A stretch of DNA of 41,712 nt, from the NCBI RefSeq assembly GCF_000802185.1, contig NZ_KN676113.1:1529097-1570808 (forward strand), given 5' to 3'. Below are positions 1-9,536 of the stretch, piece after piece. The position numbers were made by a program, and so were the translations under genes. The notes under the pieces were generated by a model. The model saw only the letters and a list, made by a program, of their open reading frames with translations, ran no database searches and was not told the origin of the DNA. The DNA is from Belnapia sp. F-4-1. Its GTDB lineage: Bacteria; Pseudomonadota; Alphaproteobacteria; Acetobacterales; Acetobacteraceae. The first letter of the stretch is position 1, and each line of letters opens with the position of its first letter.

Positions 1-58
1 GTGCCAACCGGGACCGGGCCTATGCGTTACGCCTCCCTGATCCCCCGGGCCCATATCC

Positions 59-1945
59 TTGCACGCTCCCACAGACGCCGCCCCCCGGCGCGAAATGACC
101 CCCGCCCTGATCCTGGGCGTGCTCGGCGTCGTCTATGGCGATATCGGCACCAGCCCGCTCTATGCCCTCAAGGCTTCCGTCCTGCATTTCGCCGCCGATG
201 GGGTGGAGCGGTGGGAGGTGCTTGGGCTGCTCAGCCTGATCTTCTGGTCGCTCATCCTCACCGTCACGGTGAAATACGTCGTCTTCGTCCTCCGGGCCGA
301 CAACAAGGGAGAGGGCGGGATCCTGGCGCTGATGGCCCTTGCCCAACGCAGCGCCCGGACGGAACAGGGGCGATGGTGGGTGGCGCTCGTCGGCATGGCA
401 GGCGCCTGCCTCTTCTTCGGCGATGGCATCATCACCCCGGCCATCTCCGTGCTCTCGGCGGTGGAGGGGCTGAAGGTCGTCTCCGACGGCTTCGACGGGG
501 CGGTGATCCCGCTCTCGATCCTCGTCCTGATCGCGCTCTTCATCGTGCAGTATCGCGGCACCGGGAGCATGGGGGCGATCTTCGGGCCGGTCTGCGCGCT
601 CTGGTTCGCCACCATCGGCGTGCTCGGACTGATCGAGGTCGTGCGGGAGCCCGAGGTGCTCGTCGCCCTCTCGCCGACCTATGCCATCCATTTCTGCGCC
701 GCCTACCGGCTGGCGGCCTTCATCGCCATGGGCAGCGTCGTGCTGGCGGTGACGGGGGCGGAGGCGCTCTATGCGGATATGGGGCATTTCGGCAAACGGC
801 CGATCAAGCTGGCCTGGCTGTTCTTCGTGCTGCCCTGCCTGGCGCTCAACTATTTCGGTCAGGGGGCGCTGCTGCTCTCGGATCCGGCCGCGCTCGAGAA
901 TCCCTTCTTCCTCCTGGCGCCGGAGTGGCTGCGGCTGCCGCTGGTGATCCTGGCGACGGCTGCGACCATCATCGCCAGCCAGGCGATGATCTCGGGCGCC
1001 TACTCCATTGCGCGGCAATGCGTGCAGCTCGGCTTCTCCCCACGGCTGGAGGTGCGGCACACCAGCGAGACGGAGGAGGGGCAGATCTACCTGCCGCAGG
1101 TGAATTTCGCCCTGCTGGCGGGCGTGCTCGTGCTGGTGCTGGCCTTCAAGAATTCGGACAGCCTGGCGGCCGCCTACGGCATCGCGGTGACGGGCACCTT
1201 CGTCTGCACCTCGGGCCTCGCCATCCTGGTCTTCCATCGGCAGTTCGGCTGGTCGATCGCGCTGGTGACGCTGGTCTTCGGGCCGCTGCTGCTGCTCGAC
1301 CTCGTCTTCTTCATCGCCAACGTGCTGAAGATCCCGGATGGCGGCTACGTCCCGCTGGTGCTCGGCGGCATCCTGATGCTGCTGATGAACACCTGGTACC
1401 GCGGCCGGCAGCTGCTCTTCGCCCGCTTCCGCCAGGACAGCCTGCCGCTGAAGAGCTTCCTCGCCCGGCTGCCGCAGAGCCGGACGATCCGCGTGCCCGG
1501 CATCGCCGTCTTCATGACCGGCCAGGCCGATTACGTGCCAGGCGCGCTGCTGCACAACCTGAAGCACAACAAGGTCCTGCATGAGCGGGTGCTCTTCGTC
1601 ACCGTGCTGAACGAGGACGTGCCCCAGGTCGGGCCGGACCGGCGGCGCGAGGTGCAGGAGCTCGCGGCCGGCATCCACCGGGTGATCCTGCGCTACGGCT
1701 TCCAGGAAAGCCCGCACATCCCGCGCGAGCTGGAAGGCCTGCGCGACGCGGGCGTCGCCTTCGACCCGATGCAGTCCAGCTACTTCCTTGGGCGGGAAAC
1801 GCTGGTGCAGGCGGTGGTGCCGAAGATGTCGCGCTGGCGGCAATGGCTCTACACCTTCATGTCGCGCAATGCGGTGCCGGCGACGGAGTTCTTCCGTATC
1901 CCCTCCGACCGGGTGGTGGAGCTCGGGGTACGGGTCGCCATCTGA
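59..1945 (+). CDS. kup: Low-affinity potassium transporter Kup (KUP/HAK/KT family)
   Basis: Inner-membrane K+ uptake protein, 628 residues, the usual Kup length. The N-terminus carries the family signature [14 protein letters not shown] (about residues 23-36), followed by roughly twelve hydrophobic segments up to residue ~450 and a soluble C-terminal domain of ~170 residues, as in E. coli Kup. The frame is closed upstream by a TGA at 38-40, so the start is TTG 59 or ATG 95. The ATG would leave only ten residues before the signature, so TTG 59 is kept but not certain. Kup proteins are thought to act as proton-coupled K+ symporters (family knowledge). A small unknown gene follows on the same strand after less than 100 bases; there is no obvious terminator. 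Confidence 0.95.
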   Translation: MHAPTDAAPRREMTPALILGVLGVVYGDIGTSPLYALKASVLHFAADGVERWEVLGLLSLIFWSLILTVTVKYVVFVLRADNKGEGGILALMALAQRSARTEQGRWWVALVGMAGACLFFGDGIITPAISVLSAVEGLKVVSDGFDGAVIPLSILVLIALFIVQYRGTGSMGAIFGPVCALWFATIGVLGLIEVVREPEVLVALSPTYAIHFCAAYRLAAFIAMGSVVLAVTGAEALYADMGHFGKRPIKLAWLFFVLPCLALNYFGQGALLLSDPAALENPFFLLAPEWLRLPLVILATAATIIASQAMISGAYSIARQCVQLGFSPRLEVRHTSETEEGQIYLPQVNFALLAGVLVLVLAFKNSDSLAAAYGIAVTGTFVCTSGLAILVFHRQFGWSIALVTLVFGPLLLLDLVFFIANVLKIPDGGYVPLVLGGILMLLMNTWYRGRQLLFARFRQDSLPLKSFLARLPQSRTIRVPGIAVFMTGQADYVPGALLHNLKHNKVLHERVLFVTVLNEDVPQVGPDRRREVQELAAGIHRVILRYGFQESPHIPRELEGLRDAGVAFDPMQSSYFLGRETLVQAVVPKMSRWRQWLYTFMSRNAVPATEFFRIPSDRVVELGVRVAI

Positions 1946-2038
1946 TCGCGCGCCGCCGCGCGACGGGGCGTCTTGAACCCGTCCGATGCCTGGGCGTTAC
2001 GTCATTCGTTGCCGCAGCTTGTGAGGATGATGCCGCCG

Positions 2039-2404
2039 ATGCCCCTGGTGACCCTGGTGCTGGCCAATGGCCCCGGCTTCCCGCAGGGCAGCGCGGACCA
2101 TCGCTACGAGATATCGGTGACGCTGACCCCGGGCGGGCACCTCGAGCCCGATGCCTGGCTTGCCGATCCGGCGCCCTGGCCGGCGGTGCGCTTCCGCCCG
2201 GACGGGCCGCCGCAGCCCGGCACGGTGCAGTGGAACGAGCAGACCGGCTGGTCGCTCGCCTTCTCCCCGGCCGAGGGCGAGGCGGCGGATGCCGCCCCGC
2301 ATGTGCAGATCGTCCAGGCAGGGCAGCTCCGGCCCGGGGAATACATCACCATCCGCGAGCCGAACGGGCGCGACTACGGCTTCCGCGTGGTCGGCGTCGG
2401 CTGA
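2039..2404 (+). CDS. Hypothetical protein, about 121 residues
   Basis: Unrecognised small soluble protein. It has no signal peptide or membrane segment. It is rich in Pro, Gly and acidic residues, with alternating beta-like stretches (HRYEISVTLTPGGHLEPDAW near the N-terminus, GEYITIREPNG near the C-terminus). The frame is open from TTG 1973; in-frame ATGs lie at 2027, 2030 and 2039. I prefer 2039 because the sequence after it (PLVTLVLANG) looks like a folded first strand while the preceding residues look like translated spacer. It sits between kup and the DUF892 gene on the same strand. Codon use matches its neighbours. No function can be assigned. Confidence 0.6.
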   Translation: MPLVTLVLANGPGFPQGSADHRYEISVTLTPGGHLEPDAWLADPAPWPAVRFRPDGPPQPGTVQWNEQTGWSLAFSPAEGEAADAAPHVQIVQAGQLRPGEYITIREPNGRDYGFRVVGVG

Positions 2405-2485
2405 ATGACGTTCCGCTCCGGGCGGGCAACCTGCCCGGCCCGGGGGTCGTTCGTAGTCCCGGAACTGTTTCCCAAGGATGCGACC

Positions 2486-3019
2486 ATGGCCGATACCATC
2501 ATGGACCTGCTCGAACTCTCGCTGCAGGACACCTACAGCGCCGAGAACCAGATCCTTGCCGCCCTGCCGGAATTGGAGGAGGCCGCCACCTCGCCCACGC
2601 TGAAGCAGGCCTTCCGCGAGCACAGCGAGCAGACCGAGCGCCAGGTGGAGCGGCTGGAGGAAGTCTGCCGGATGCTCGGCATGGAGCCGGACGGCGAGAG
2701 CTGCGCCGCCATGGAAGGGCTGGTCGAGGAGGCCGACGACCTGATGGAGGAGCTGGAGGGGGGCCCGGTGCTCGACGCCGCCCTCATCGCCGCCTCGCAG
2801 AAGGTCGAGCATTACGAGATGGCGGCCTACGGCACGCTGTGTTCGATGCTGAAAGCCATGGGCCAGACCAAGGCCGCCGACCTCCTCTCCCAGACGCTCA
2901 AGGAGGAGAAGGATACCGATGAGCTGCTGACCCGGATCGCCGAGCAGGAGGTCAACCCGGCGGCGATGCAGACCCTGCCGGCCGACGCACCGATGGGCGG
3001 CTCGGGCGGCACGGCCTGA
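2486..3019 (+). CDS. DUF892 ferritin-like protein (YciE/YciF type)
   Basis: A 177-residue acidic helical protein of the DUF892/YciF family, which has a ferritin-like four-helix bundle and is usually linked to stress responses. Visible helices carry the spaced acidic and His residues expected of the fold: LSLQDTYSAENQI (residues 10-22), FREHSEQTERQVERLEE (about 46-62), KVEHYEMAAYGTL (about 107-119) and a fourth helix with LKEEKDTDELL (about 136-146). The frame opens at 2405, but ATG 2486 is preceded by AAGGA with good spacing, and homologues begin just before the first helix, so 2486 is chosen. It ends only 7 bases before the convergent ndh gene. Confidence 0.88.
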   Translation: MADTIMDLLELSLQDTYSAENQILAALPELEEAATSPTLKQAFREHSEQTERQVERLEEVCRMLGMEPDGESCAAMEGLVEEADDLMEELEGGPVLDAALIAASQKVEHYEMAAYGTLCSMLKAMGQTKAADLLSQTLKEEKDTDELLTRIAEQEVNPAAMQTLPADAPMGGSGGTA

Positions 3020-3026
3020 GCGGCCG

Positions 3027-4340
3027 CTACACCCTCTCCAGCGCCCGTGCCTGCCCCGGCACGGGCGTTGCGTTGCCGCCCTTCGGCTCGCGCCCGGTGA
3101 TGAGCCGGGCGCCGCGCTGGAAGGTCAGGTAGCTCCAGAGCCATTCGAAGGAGACGACGATCCGGCTGCGGAAGCCGATCAGGTACCAGACATGGGCGAG
3201 GCCCCAGAACCACCAGCCGACCAGGCCGGTGAGGCGAATGCGGCCCAGTTCCACCACGGCGGAGCGGCGGCCGATGGTGGCGAGGTCGCCATGGTGCCGG
3301 TAGCGGAAGGGCGGCGGCTCGGCCTGCCCCGCCGCGCGGGCCGCGAGCAACCGGCCGACATGGCGCCCCATCTGCTTCGCCGCCGGCGCATTGCCCGGCA
3401 CCGGCTTGCCCCTGCCATCCGTGACCGCGGCCGTGTCGCCGAGCGCGAAGACGTCCGCCCGGCCGGGCACCGACAGGTCAGGCCCGACCTTGATCCGCCC
3501 GGCGCGGTCCCGCTCTGCCCCGATCCAGGCCCCGACCGGCGAGGCGACGACCCCCGCCGCCCAGACGATGGTGCTGGCGGCGATCCGCTCCTCGCCGCAA
3601 TCGAGGCCCGTCGCATCGCAGCCGGTGACGCGGAGGCCCGTCAGCACCTGCACACCCATCCGCTCCAGCAACTGCCGCGCCTTGGCGCCGAGTTCCTCCG
3701 GGAAGCTCGGCAGCACGCGCGGCCCTGCCTCGACAAGCACGATGCGTGCCATGGCCGGGTCGATGCGGCGGAATTCGCGCGGCATGGCGTGGCGGGCGAG
3801 CTCCGCCATGGCGCCGGCCAACTCCACCCCCGTCGGCCCGCCGCCGATGACGGTGAAGGTCAGCAGGCGCCGCCGCTCCGCCTCGTCCTCCGTGAGTTCG
3901 GCCCGCTCGAAGGCGAGCAGCAGGCGGCGGCGGATATCCGTCGCATCCTCGATGGTCTTGAGGCCGGGCGCGACGGGCGCCCAGTCGTCGCGGCCGAAAT
4001 AGGAGTGGGTCGCGCCCGTCGCCAGCACCAGCGCGTCATAGGGGATGCGGTGGCCGGGGCCGGCCGAAACCTCGCGCGCCGCGGTGTCGATGCCGGTCAC
4101 CTTGGCCATCATCACCCGCACATTGCGCTGGCGGCGGAAGATGGTGCGGACCGGCCAGGCGATGTCGCCCGGCGACAGCGCCGCCGTCGCCACCTGATAG
4201 AGCAGCGGCTGGAAGAGGTGGTGGTTGTGCCGGTCGATCAGGGTGATCTCGGCCGGTGCCCGGGCCATGGCGCGCGCCGCTTCCAGCCCGCCGAAGCCGG
4301 CGCCGATGATGACGACGCGGAAGGGCGTGCTAGCGGACAT
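3027..4340 (-). CDS. ndh: Type II NADH:quinone oxidoreductase (NDH-2)
   Basis: Single-subunit, non-proton-pumping NADH dehydrogenase, 437 residues. The FAD-binding Rossmann motif GAGFGG is at residues 13-18. The NADH-binding motif GGGPTG is near residue 168, and the second FAD motif (ADVFALGDTAAV) is near residue 296. The segment HHLFQPLLYQVATAALSP is a hallmark of NDH-2. The C-terminus has the hydrophobic/amphipathic stretch WFWGLAHVWYLIGF, which likely anchors the enzyme to the inner face of the membrane. It feeds electrons from NADH to quinone. It faces away from the helicase gene across a ~160-base divergent spacer and converges on the DUF892 gene. Confidence 0.93.
   Translation of the reverse strand: MSASTPFRVVIIGAGFGGLEAARAMARAPAEITLIDRHNHHLFQPLLYQVATAALSPGDIAWPVRTIFRRQRNVRVMMAKVTGIDTAAREVSAGPGHRIPYDALVLATGATHSYFGRDDWAPVAPGLKTIEDATDIRRRLLLAFERAELTEDEAERRRLLTFTVIGGGPTGVELAGAMAELARHAMPREFRRIDPAMARIVLVEAGPRVLPSFPEELGAKARQLLERMGVQVLTGLRVTGCDATGLDCGEERIAASTIVWAAGVVASPVGAWIGAERDRAGRIKVGPDLSVPGRADVFALGDTAAVTDGRGKPVPGNAPAAKQMGRHVGRLLAARAAGQAEPPPFRYRHHGDLATIGRRSAVVELGRIRLTGLVGWWFWGLAHVWYLIGFRSRIVVSFEWLWSYLTFQRGARLITGREPKGGNATPVPGQARALERV
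3042..3067. terminator. Hairpin between convergent DUF892 and ndh genes
   Basis: CGCCCGTGCC (3042-3051) and GGCACGGGCG (3058-3067) form a perfect 10-bp stem with a 6-base loop. It lies inside the last codons of ndh, 23 bases beyond the DUF892 stop, so it could end the DUF892 transcript. There is no T-run on either side, so intrinsic termination would be weak. Confidence 0.4.
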
Positions 4341-4514
4341 GCGGCATCTCCATGGCGGGCGGTGTCCTTCGAGGCTGGGTCAGGCCGGTAACGCGGGTGG
4401 TGGCACGGGACCGGATGAACAGGGCGCGATCGCAGGGGCCAAGCGTTGCGGCCGTGGGCAAGCAGCCTTCCGCCGTGAGCGGCGTTCTCCGCATCCGCTT
4501 TGGGGGATCGCCGT

Positions 4515-7500
4515 GTGATCGCGGAACCGGAAGGGATGCTGGCCGCCTGCCTCGTCGAGCGCATGCTGGCGGCGGGAGAGGCGGGACTCGTCTTCGTCGC
4601 GCGGAGCGAGGGACGGGCCGCGCGGCTGCATCGGGCGGTGCGGGCGCTGGCGCCGGCGGATGCCGCGGTCTCGCTGCTGCCGGGCTGGGACTGCCTGCCC
4701 TATGACCGTGTCTCGCCGTCGCGGGCGGTGATGGGGCAGCGGATGGCGCTCGCCGCCGGGCTGCCGCCGGGGCTGCTGATCGCCTCGGCGGAGACGATCG
4801 GTCAGCGCCTGCCCCGGGTGACGGAGCGGCTGCGGCTCGCCTGCGGCGATGCGCCGGATATGGACGCCCTGCGCCGCGACCTGCTCCGCCTCGGCTACGT
4901 GCTCGACCAGCGCGTCGACGAGCCGGGCGAGGCAGCGCTGCATGGCGAGGTGATCGACCTCTGGCCCGCCGAGGCGGAGGTGGCCTGGCGGCTGCGGCTG
5001 GAGGAGGGGCGCATCGCCGGCATCCACCGGCTCGACATCCTGAGCCAGCGCAGCCTCGACGAGGAGATCGAGGCGCTGGAATTCGGCCCCGCCTCCGAAG
5101 TGGTGCTGGCGGCGGACGACCCGCTGCTCGAATCCCGCCCGCCGGGGCTGGAGCATGCGCTGCCCGAGCATGCCGCATCGCTGATCGCGCCGCTCGACCT
5201 GCTGCCACAGGCCACGGTGCTGCTGGATGCCGAGGCGGAGGCGGCCCTGACGCAGCGCCGGGCGGAAGTGACGGAGGCCTTCCGCACCCGCATCGCGCTC
5301 GGCCCGGCGGGCTCGCCGCCGGATGCGCTCCATGGCGGCGAGAACCTGTTCGGCGGCCGCCGGCTGGAACGCATCTCGCCGGAGAAGGGCGCTGCTCCAC
5401 CACGCTTCGCCGAGGCAGAGGATCCTGAGGCCGCCTTCCTCGACTATGCCGAGGCGCAGCGCGCGGCTGGGCGCCGCATCGCCATCGCCAGTGGGGGGGG
5501 ACGCGGGGCGCGCAGGCTCGCCCGGCGGCTCGGCGAGGCGGTGACGGTCGCCGACTGGCCGGCGCTGCTCGCCCTGCCGCCGGGCAGCATCGCCCTGCTC
5601 GCCGCCGATGTCCGGGGCTTCGAGGCCGAGCCGGCGGTGGTGGTGCCCTATGCCTCGATCCGCGCCGCCACCGGGGCGGGGCGCGACCCCGGCGCGGAGG
5701 CTCTCTTCGCCGCCAGCGCGCGGTTGCAGCCGGGCGACGCGGTGATCCATCTCGACCACGGGCTCGGCGCGCTGGAGGGCGTGGAGCAGGTGGAGGCCGG
5801 CGAGGCCCGCCTCGACTGCCTCAGGCTGCGTTACGCCGATGCGACGCAGATCGTGCCCTTCGGCGAGCTGGACCGCATCTGGCGCTACGGGGCGGAAGCG
5901 GAGGGCCTTTCCCTCGACCGGCTCGGCGGCGAGGCCTGGCCGAAGCGGCGCGCGGAAGCGGAGGCAGCGGTGGCCGAGAGCGCACGGGCGCTGCTCGCCC
6001 TGGTGCGGGCACGGGAGCAGGCCCGCGCCCCGGCGCTGCGGCCGCCGCCGAATGAGTACGCCCGGCTCGCAGCGCGCTTCCCACATGAGCTGACGGAGGC
6101 CCAGGCGGCGGCCATCACCGCGGTGCTGGGCGACCTCGCTTCCGGCCGGCCGATGGACCGGCTGGTCTGCGGCGATGTCGGCTTCGGCAAGACCGAGGTG
6201 GCGATCCGCGCCGCGGCGGTGGCGGCGCTCGGCGGGCATCAGGTGGCGCTGCTGGCGCCGACCACGGTTCTGGTGCGGCAACACCTGGAGAGCTTCCGCC
6301 GGCGCTTCGCCGGGTTCGATCTCCGCATCGAGGCGCTGTCGCGGCTGACGCCGCCCGCCGAGGCGCGCGAGATCAAGGCGGCGATGGCGCGGGGCGAGGT
6401 GGCGATCGTCATCGGCACCCAGGCGCTGGCGGCCCGCGGCATCCGCTTCCGCGACCTCGCCCTGATGATCGTCGACGAGGAGCAGCGCTTCGGCGCGGCG
6501 CAGAAGGAGCAGCTGCGGCGCCTCCGCCGCGTCGACGGCCTGCACACGCTGACGCTGACGGCGACGCCCATCCCCCGCACCTTGCAGGCGACGCTGGTCG
6601 GGCTGCGGGAGCTGAGCGTCATCGCCACGCCGCCGGCGCGGCGGCAGCCGGTGCGCACCATCCGCGCGCCGATCGAGGATGCGCTGCTGGCCGGCGCGCT
6701 GCGGCGCGAGGCCGGGCGTGGCGGGCAGAGCTTCTGCGTCTGCCCGCGCATCGAGGATATCGCGCCGATGCGCGAGCGCCTGGCCGGGCTGGTGCCGGAC
6801 CTCACCCTGATCGAGGCGCATGGCGGCATGCCGGCGGCGGAGGTGGATGCCGCCATGGTGCGCTTCGCCGAGGGCGAGGGCGACGTGCTGCTCTCGACCA
6901 ACATCGTCGAGGCGGGGCTCGACGTACCGCGGGCGAATACGATGCTGGTCTGCCAAGCAGACCGCTTCGGCCTGGCGCAGCTCCACCAGCTGCGCGGCCG
7001 GGTCGGGCGCGGGCGGGTGCGGGGCGTCGCCTATCTGCTGACCGACCCGAAGGCCCGGATCGGCCCGGCGACGGAGCGGCGGCTGGCGATGCTGGAAGCG
7101 CTGGACCGCGTCGGTGCCGGCTTCGCCATCAGCGCGCGCGACCTCGACCTGCGCGGCGCCGGCGACCTGCTGGGCGAGGAGCAGGCGGGGCATCTGAAGC
7201 TCGTCGGGCTGGAGCTCTACCGCCACCTGCTCGACCGGGCGCTGGCCGTGGCGCGCGGAGAGGCGCCGCCGGAGGCCTGGAGCCCGGACCTCGCCATCGG
7301 CGTCGATGCCTATGTACCGCCGGAGCATGTGCCGGAGGAGGCGCTGCGCGTCTCCCTGCACGGACGCATCGCGGGCCTGCTGCGCGCCGGGGATACGGCG
7401 GGTGTGGAAGCGCTGGAGGATGAGATGGAGGACCGCTTCGGCCCCGCCCCGACGCCGCTCGCCCAGCTCTTCGCCCTGGCCCGGGTCTCGGCGCGCTGCC

Positions 7501-7712
7501 GGCGGCTCGGCATCGGGAAGCTCGATGTGGGGCCGCTCGCCGCGGCGGCGACGTGGCGCGGGCAGGAGAAGGGCAGGCTGCTGCTGCGCCGGGCGAGCGA
7601 AACCCAGGCGGAGCGGCTGGCGGCGGCGGAGGCGCTGCTGGCCTCCGTCGTCAAGGCCCGTGCAGAGGCCAGACCAGGGCGATCATCGGCACGCCGACCA
7701 GCAGCACGATGA
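4515..7712 (+). CDS. mfd: Mfd-type transcription-repair coupling helicase, compact and divergent
   Basis: SF2 DNA translocase, about 1,065 residues, shorter than the ~1,150 usual for Mfd. The N-terminal UvrB-like module has WDCLPYDRVSPSR and GEVIDLWP. The RNA polymerase-interaction region follows (DAVIHLDHGLGALEGVEQ, near residue 415). The translocase has Walker A GDVGFGKTEVAIR (near 550), Walker B VDEEQRFG, TATPIPRT, and motif VI QLRGRVGRG; FAISARDLDLRGAGDLLGEEQ closes the motor. A reduced C-terminal domain has DRFGPAPTPLAQLF. GTG 4515 follows GGGGGA at good spacing; TTG 4500 is the alternative. It is not beside recG or sdhE as is common in alphaproteobacteria, so it may be an Mfd paralogue rather than the main Mfd. 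The last 62 bases overlap the convergent permease gene. Confidence 0.85.
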   Translation: MIAEPEGMLAACLVERMLAAGEAGLVFVARSEGRAARLHRAVRALAPADAAVSLLPGWDCLPYDRVSPSRAVMGQRMALAAGLPPGLLIASAETIGQRLPRVTERLRLACGDAPDMDALRRDLLRLGYVLDQRVDEPGEAALHGEVIDLWPAEAEVAWRLRLEEGRIAGIHRLDILSQRSLDEEIEALEFGPASEVVLAADDPLLESRPPGLEHALPEHAASLIAPLDLLPQATVLLDAEAEAALTQRRAEVTEAFRTRIALGPAGSPPDALHGGENLFGGRRLERISPEKGAAPPRFAEAEDPEAAFLDYAEAQRAAGRRIAIASGGGRGARRLARRLGEAVTVADWPALLALPPGSIALLAADVRGFEAEPAVVVPYASIRAATGAGRDPGAEALFAASARLQPGDAVIHLDHGLGALEGVEQVEAGEARLDCLRLRYADATQIVPFGELDRIWRYGAEAEGLSLDRLGGEAWPKRRAEAEAAVAESARALLALVRAREQARAPALRPPPNEYARLAARFPHELTEAQAAAITAVLGDLASGRPMDRLVCGDVGFGKTEVAIRAAAVAALGGHQVALLAPTTVLVRQHLESFRRRFAGFDLRIEALSRLTPPAEAREIKAAMARGEVAIVIGTQALAARGIRFRDLALMIVDEEQRFGAAQKEQLRRLRRVDGLHTLTLTATPIPRTLQATLVGLRELSVIATPPARRQPVRTIRAPIEDALLAGALRREAGRGGQSFCVCPRIEDIAPMRERLAGLVPDLTLIEAHGGMPAAEVDAAMVRFAEGEGDVLLSTNIVEAGLDVPRANTMLVCQADRFGLAQLHQLRGRVGRGRVRGVAYLLTDPKARIGPATERRLAMLEALDRVGAGFAISARDLDLRGAGDLLGEEQAGHLKLVGLELYRHLLDRALAVARGEAPPEAWSPDLAIGVDAYVPPEHVPEEALRVSLHGRIAGLLRAGDTAGVEALEDEMEDRFGPAPTPLAQLFALARVSARCRRLGIGKLDVGPLAAAATWRGQEKGRLLLRRASETQAERLAAAEALLASVVKARAEARPGRSSARRPAAR

Positions 7713-9432
7713 GCGAGAGCGGCAGGCCGAGCCGCCAGTAGTCGCCGAACCGGTACCCGCCGGGCCCCATCACCAGCGTGTTGCACTGGTGGCCGATGGG
7801 GGTGAGGAAGTCGCAGGCGGCGCCGAGCGCGACCGCCATCAGGAAGGCATCCGGGCTCATCCCCAGCCGCTGCGCCAGGCTGCCGGCGATGGGGCCGAGC
7901 ATCAGCACCGTCGCGGCGTTGTTGAGGAAGGGCGTCACCGCCATCGCCGCCACCATGATGAGGGCGAGCGACCCCATCGGCGGCAGGTGCTCGACGGCGC
8001 CCGACAGCCAGCCGGCGATCAGCTCCGTCCCGCCCGTGCTGCGCACCGCCTCGGAAACGGGGATGAGCGCGCCGAGCAGCACGATCACCGGCCATTCGAC
8101 GGCGTTGTAGGCCTCCTGCGGCGTCAGCGCGCGGATCACCAGCAGCAGGACCGAGGCGGCGAAGAAGGCGACGGCGACCGGCACCAGGTTCAGCGCCACG
8201 GCCGCCATCGCTACGGCGAGGATGATCGCCGGCAGCCAGCTCCGCCGGCTGCGGCCGAGGGCGATGCCGCGCTCCGTCAGCGGCAGGATGCGCAGCGCGG
8301 CCAGGGTGTCGGGAAGGCGCGCCGCCTCACCCTTCAGGATGGCGACGTCGCCGCGGCGAAGCTTCAGCGTGTTCAGCCGCTCGGCGATGCGTGACCCGCG
8401 GCGGCTGACGGCCAGCAGGCTGACGCCGAAGCGCCCGGCGAGCGAGGCGCCGGCAGGCGTCGCGCCGACCAACGGGGATTCGGCGGTGATGACGCCCTCC
8501 ACCACCGTTTTCTCGTCCTCCGGCACCTCCTCGCCGCCGGTCGGCTTCTCGCCGACCAGGGTGAGGCCGGCCTGCGCGACAAGGGATTCCAGCTCCTCCG
8601 GATCGCCCTCGAGGATCAGCAGGTCGCCGAACTTCAGCACGACCTCGCTGGGCGGGTTCTCGCGGCGGAAGCGGTCGCGCAGCATGGTGCCGACGGTGAT
8701 TCGCCCCTCGCCCATCGCCACGAGGTCGGCGATGGTCCGGCCGATGAGCGGGCTCTCGGCGGGGACGCGCGTCTCCGTGGTGTAGGATTCGATCGCCACC
8801 GTCGCCTGGCCGGCGCTGCCCTGCCGCCCGCGCGGCAGCAGCCGCCACCCGACGCTGAGGAAGACAAGGCCCGCCACCGCGATCGCCGCGCCGACCGGTG
8901 CATAGTCGAACATGCGGAAGGGCTCGCCCGTGACCTGCTCCCTGACGCGGGAGACGATGATGTTGGGCGAGGTGCCGATCAGCGTCACGAGCCCGCCGAG
9001 CAGCGAGGCGAAGGCCATCGGCATCAGCAGGGCAGAAGGCGGCGTGCCGGTGCGCCGCGCGAGCTGCAAGGCGACCGGCATGAAGATGGCGAGGGCGCCG
9101 ATATTCTTCGTCACCACCGAGGCGGCCATGACGGCTGCGACCAGCGCCGGCACCTGCGTCCTGACGCTGGTGAGGTGCGGCAGCAGCGGCCGCATCAGCC
9201 GCTCCACCGCGCCGGAGCGGGCGACGGCGGCGCTGACCAGCAGCGCGGAGGCGACGATGATGACGATGTCGTCGCTGAAGCCGGTGAAGGCCGCCTCGGC
9301 CGGCACGATGCCGGTGACGAGGCCGGCGAGCAGGGCCAGCATCGCCACCAAGTCATAAGGCAGCCGGCCCCAGGCGAAGAGGCCTACGGTCACACCGAGG
9401 ATGCCGAAGGCGAGGGCCTGATCAAGAGTCAC
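7651..9432 (-). CDS. SLC13/DASS-type anion permease with two central RCK_C (TrkA_C) domains
   Basis: About 593 residues. Several hydrophobic segments come first, including SVVTKNIGALAIFMP and IGTSPNIIV, the latter being the SNT-type motif of SLC13 transporters. Then come two soluble TrkA_C-like modules (roughly residues 215-290 and 310-375, each ending in a G-D-x-x-I/L-x-G pattern), then the second membrane half with a repeat of the signature (TPFLNNAATVLM, TPIGHQCNTLV). Such proteins import sulfate, dicarboxylates or other anions; the substrate cannot be read here. GTG 9432 starts at VTLDQALAFGILG, the usual N-terminus of this family; GTG 9474 would add 14 residues without a clear ribosome site. 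It converges on and overlaps the helicase gene. Confidence 0.85.
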   Translation of the reverse strand: MTLDQALAFGILGVTVGLFAWGRLPYDLVAMLALLAGLVTGIVPAEAAFTGFSDDIVIIVASALLVSAAVARSGAVERLMRPLLPHLTSVRTQVPALVAAVMAASVVTKNIGALAIFMPVALQLARRTGTPPSALLMPMAFASLLGGLVTLIGTSPNIIVSRVREQVTGEPFRMFDYAPVGAAIAVAGLVFLSVGWRLLPRGRQGSAGQATVAIESYTTETRVPAESPLIGRTIADLVAMGEGRITVGTMLRDRFRRENPPSEVVLKFGDLLILEGDPEELESLVAQAGLTLVGEKPTGGEEVPEDEKTVVEGVITAESPLVGATPAGASLAGRFGVSLLAVSRRGSRIAERLNTLKLRRGDVAILKGEAARLPDTLAALRILPLTERGIALGRSRRSWLPAIILAVAMAAVALNLVPVAVAFFAASVLLLVIRALTPQEAYNAVEWPVIVLLGALIPVSEAVRSTGGTELIAGWLSGAVEHLPPMGSLALIMVAAMAVTPFLNNAATVLMLGPIAGSLAQRLGMSPDAFLMAVALGAACDFLTPIGHQCNTLVMGPGGYRFGDYWRLGLPLSLIVLLVGVPMIALVWPLHGP

Positions 9433-9474
9433 GGAGGCGCCAACAGCCCGAAGGCCGCTCTGGTTCCGCGCCAC

Positions 9475-9515
9475 GGTGCAACGGGCCCGCCCGGGCGGCG
9501 TTCGCCCACGGCACC
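9475..9515 (+). promoter_or_regulatory. Nested inverted repeat in the leader of the hibernation factor gene
   Basis: GGTGC (9475-9479) pairs with GCACC (9511-9515), GGGC (9483-9486) with GCCC (9504-9507), and the centre is the perfect palindrome CCGCCCGGGCGG (9487-9498). It lies just before the GA-rich ribosome site of the next gene, in the spacer divergent from the permease. It could be a structured leader or an operator. This is read from symmetry alone. Confidence 0.3.
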
Positions 9516-9536
9516 ACAGAGACGAGAGGGAGATCG

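Noticed and set aside
1-1584. A 527-codon + strand frame over kup
   Set aside because: It is in another frame with Arg/Ala-rich text and no membrane segments. The kup frame has the family signature.
4341-4353. Short upstream frame MEMPHVR before ndh
   Set aside because: It has no ribosome site of its own and ends inside ndh; probably chance.
4380-7361. A 993-codon open frame on the - strand opposite the helicase gene
   Set aside because: It is an antisense shadow. The protein is rich in Arg/Gln/His with no domain, while the + strand has all Mfd motifs. Very GC-rich DNA creates such frames.
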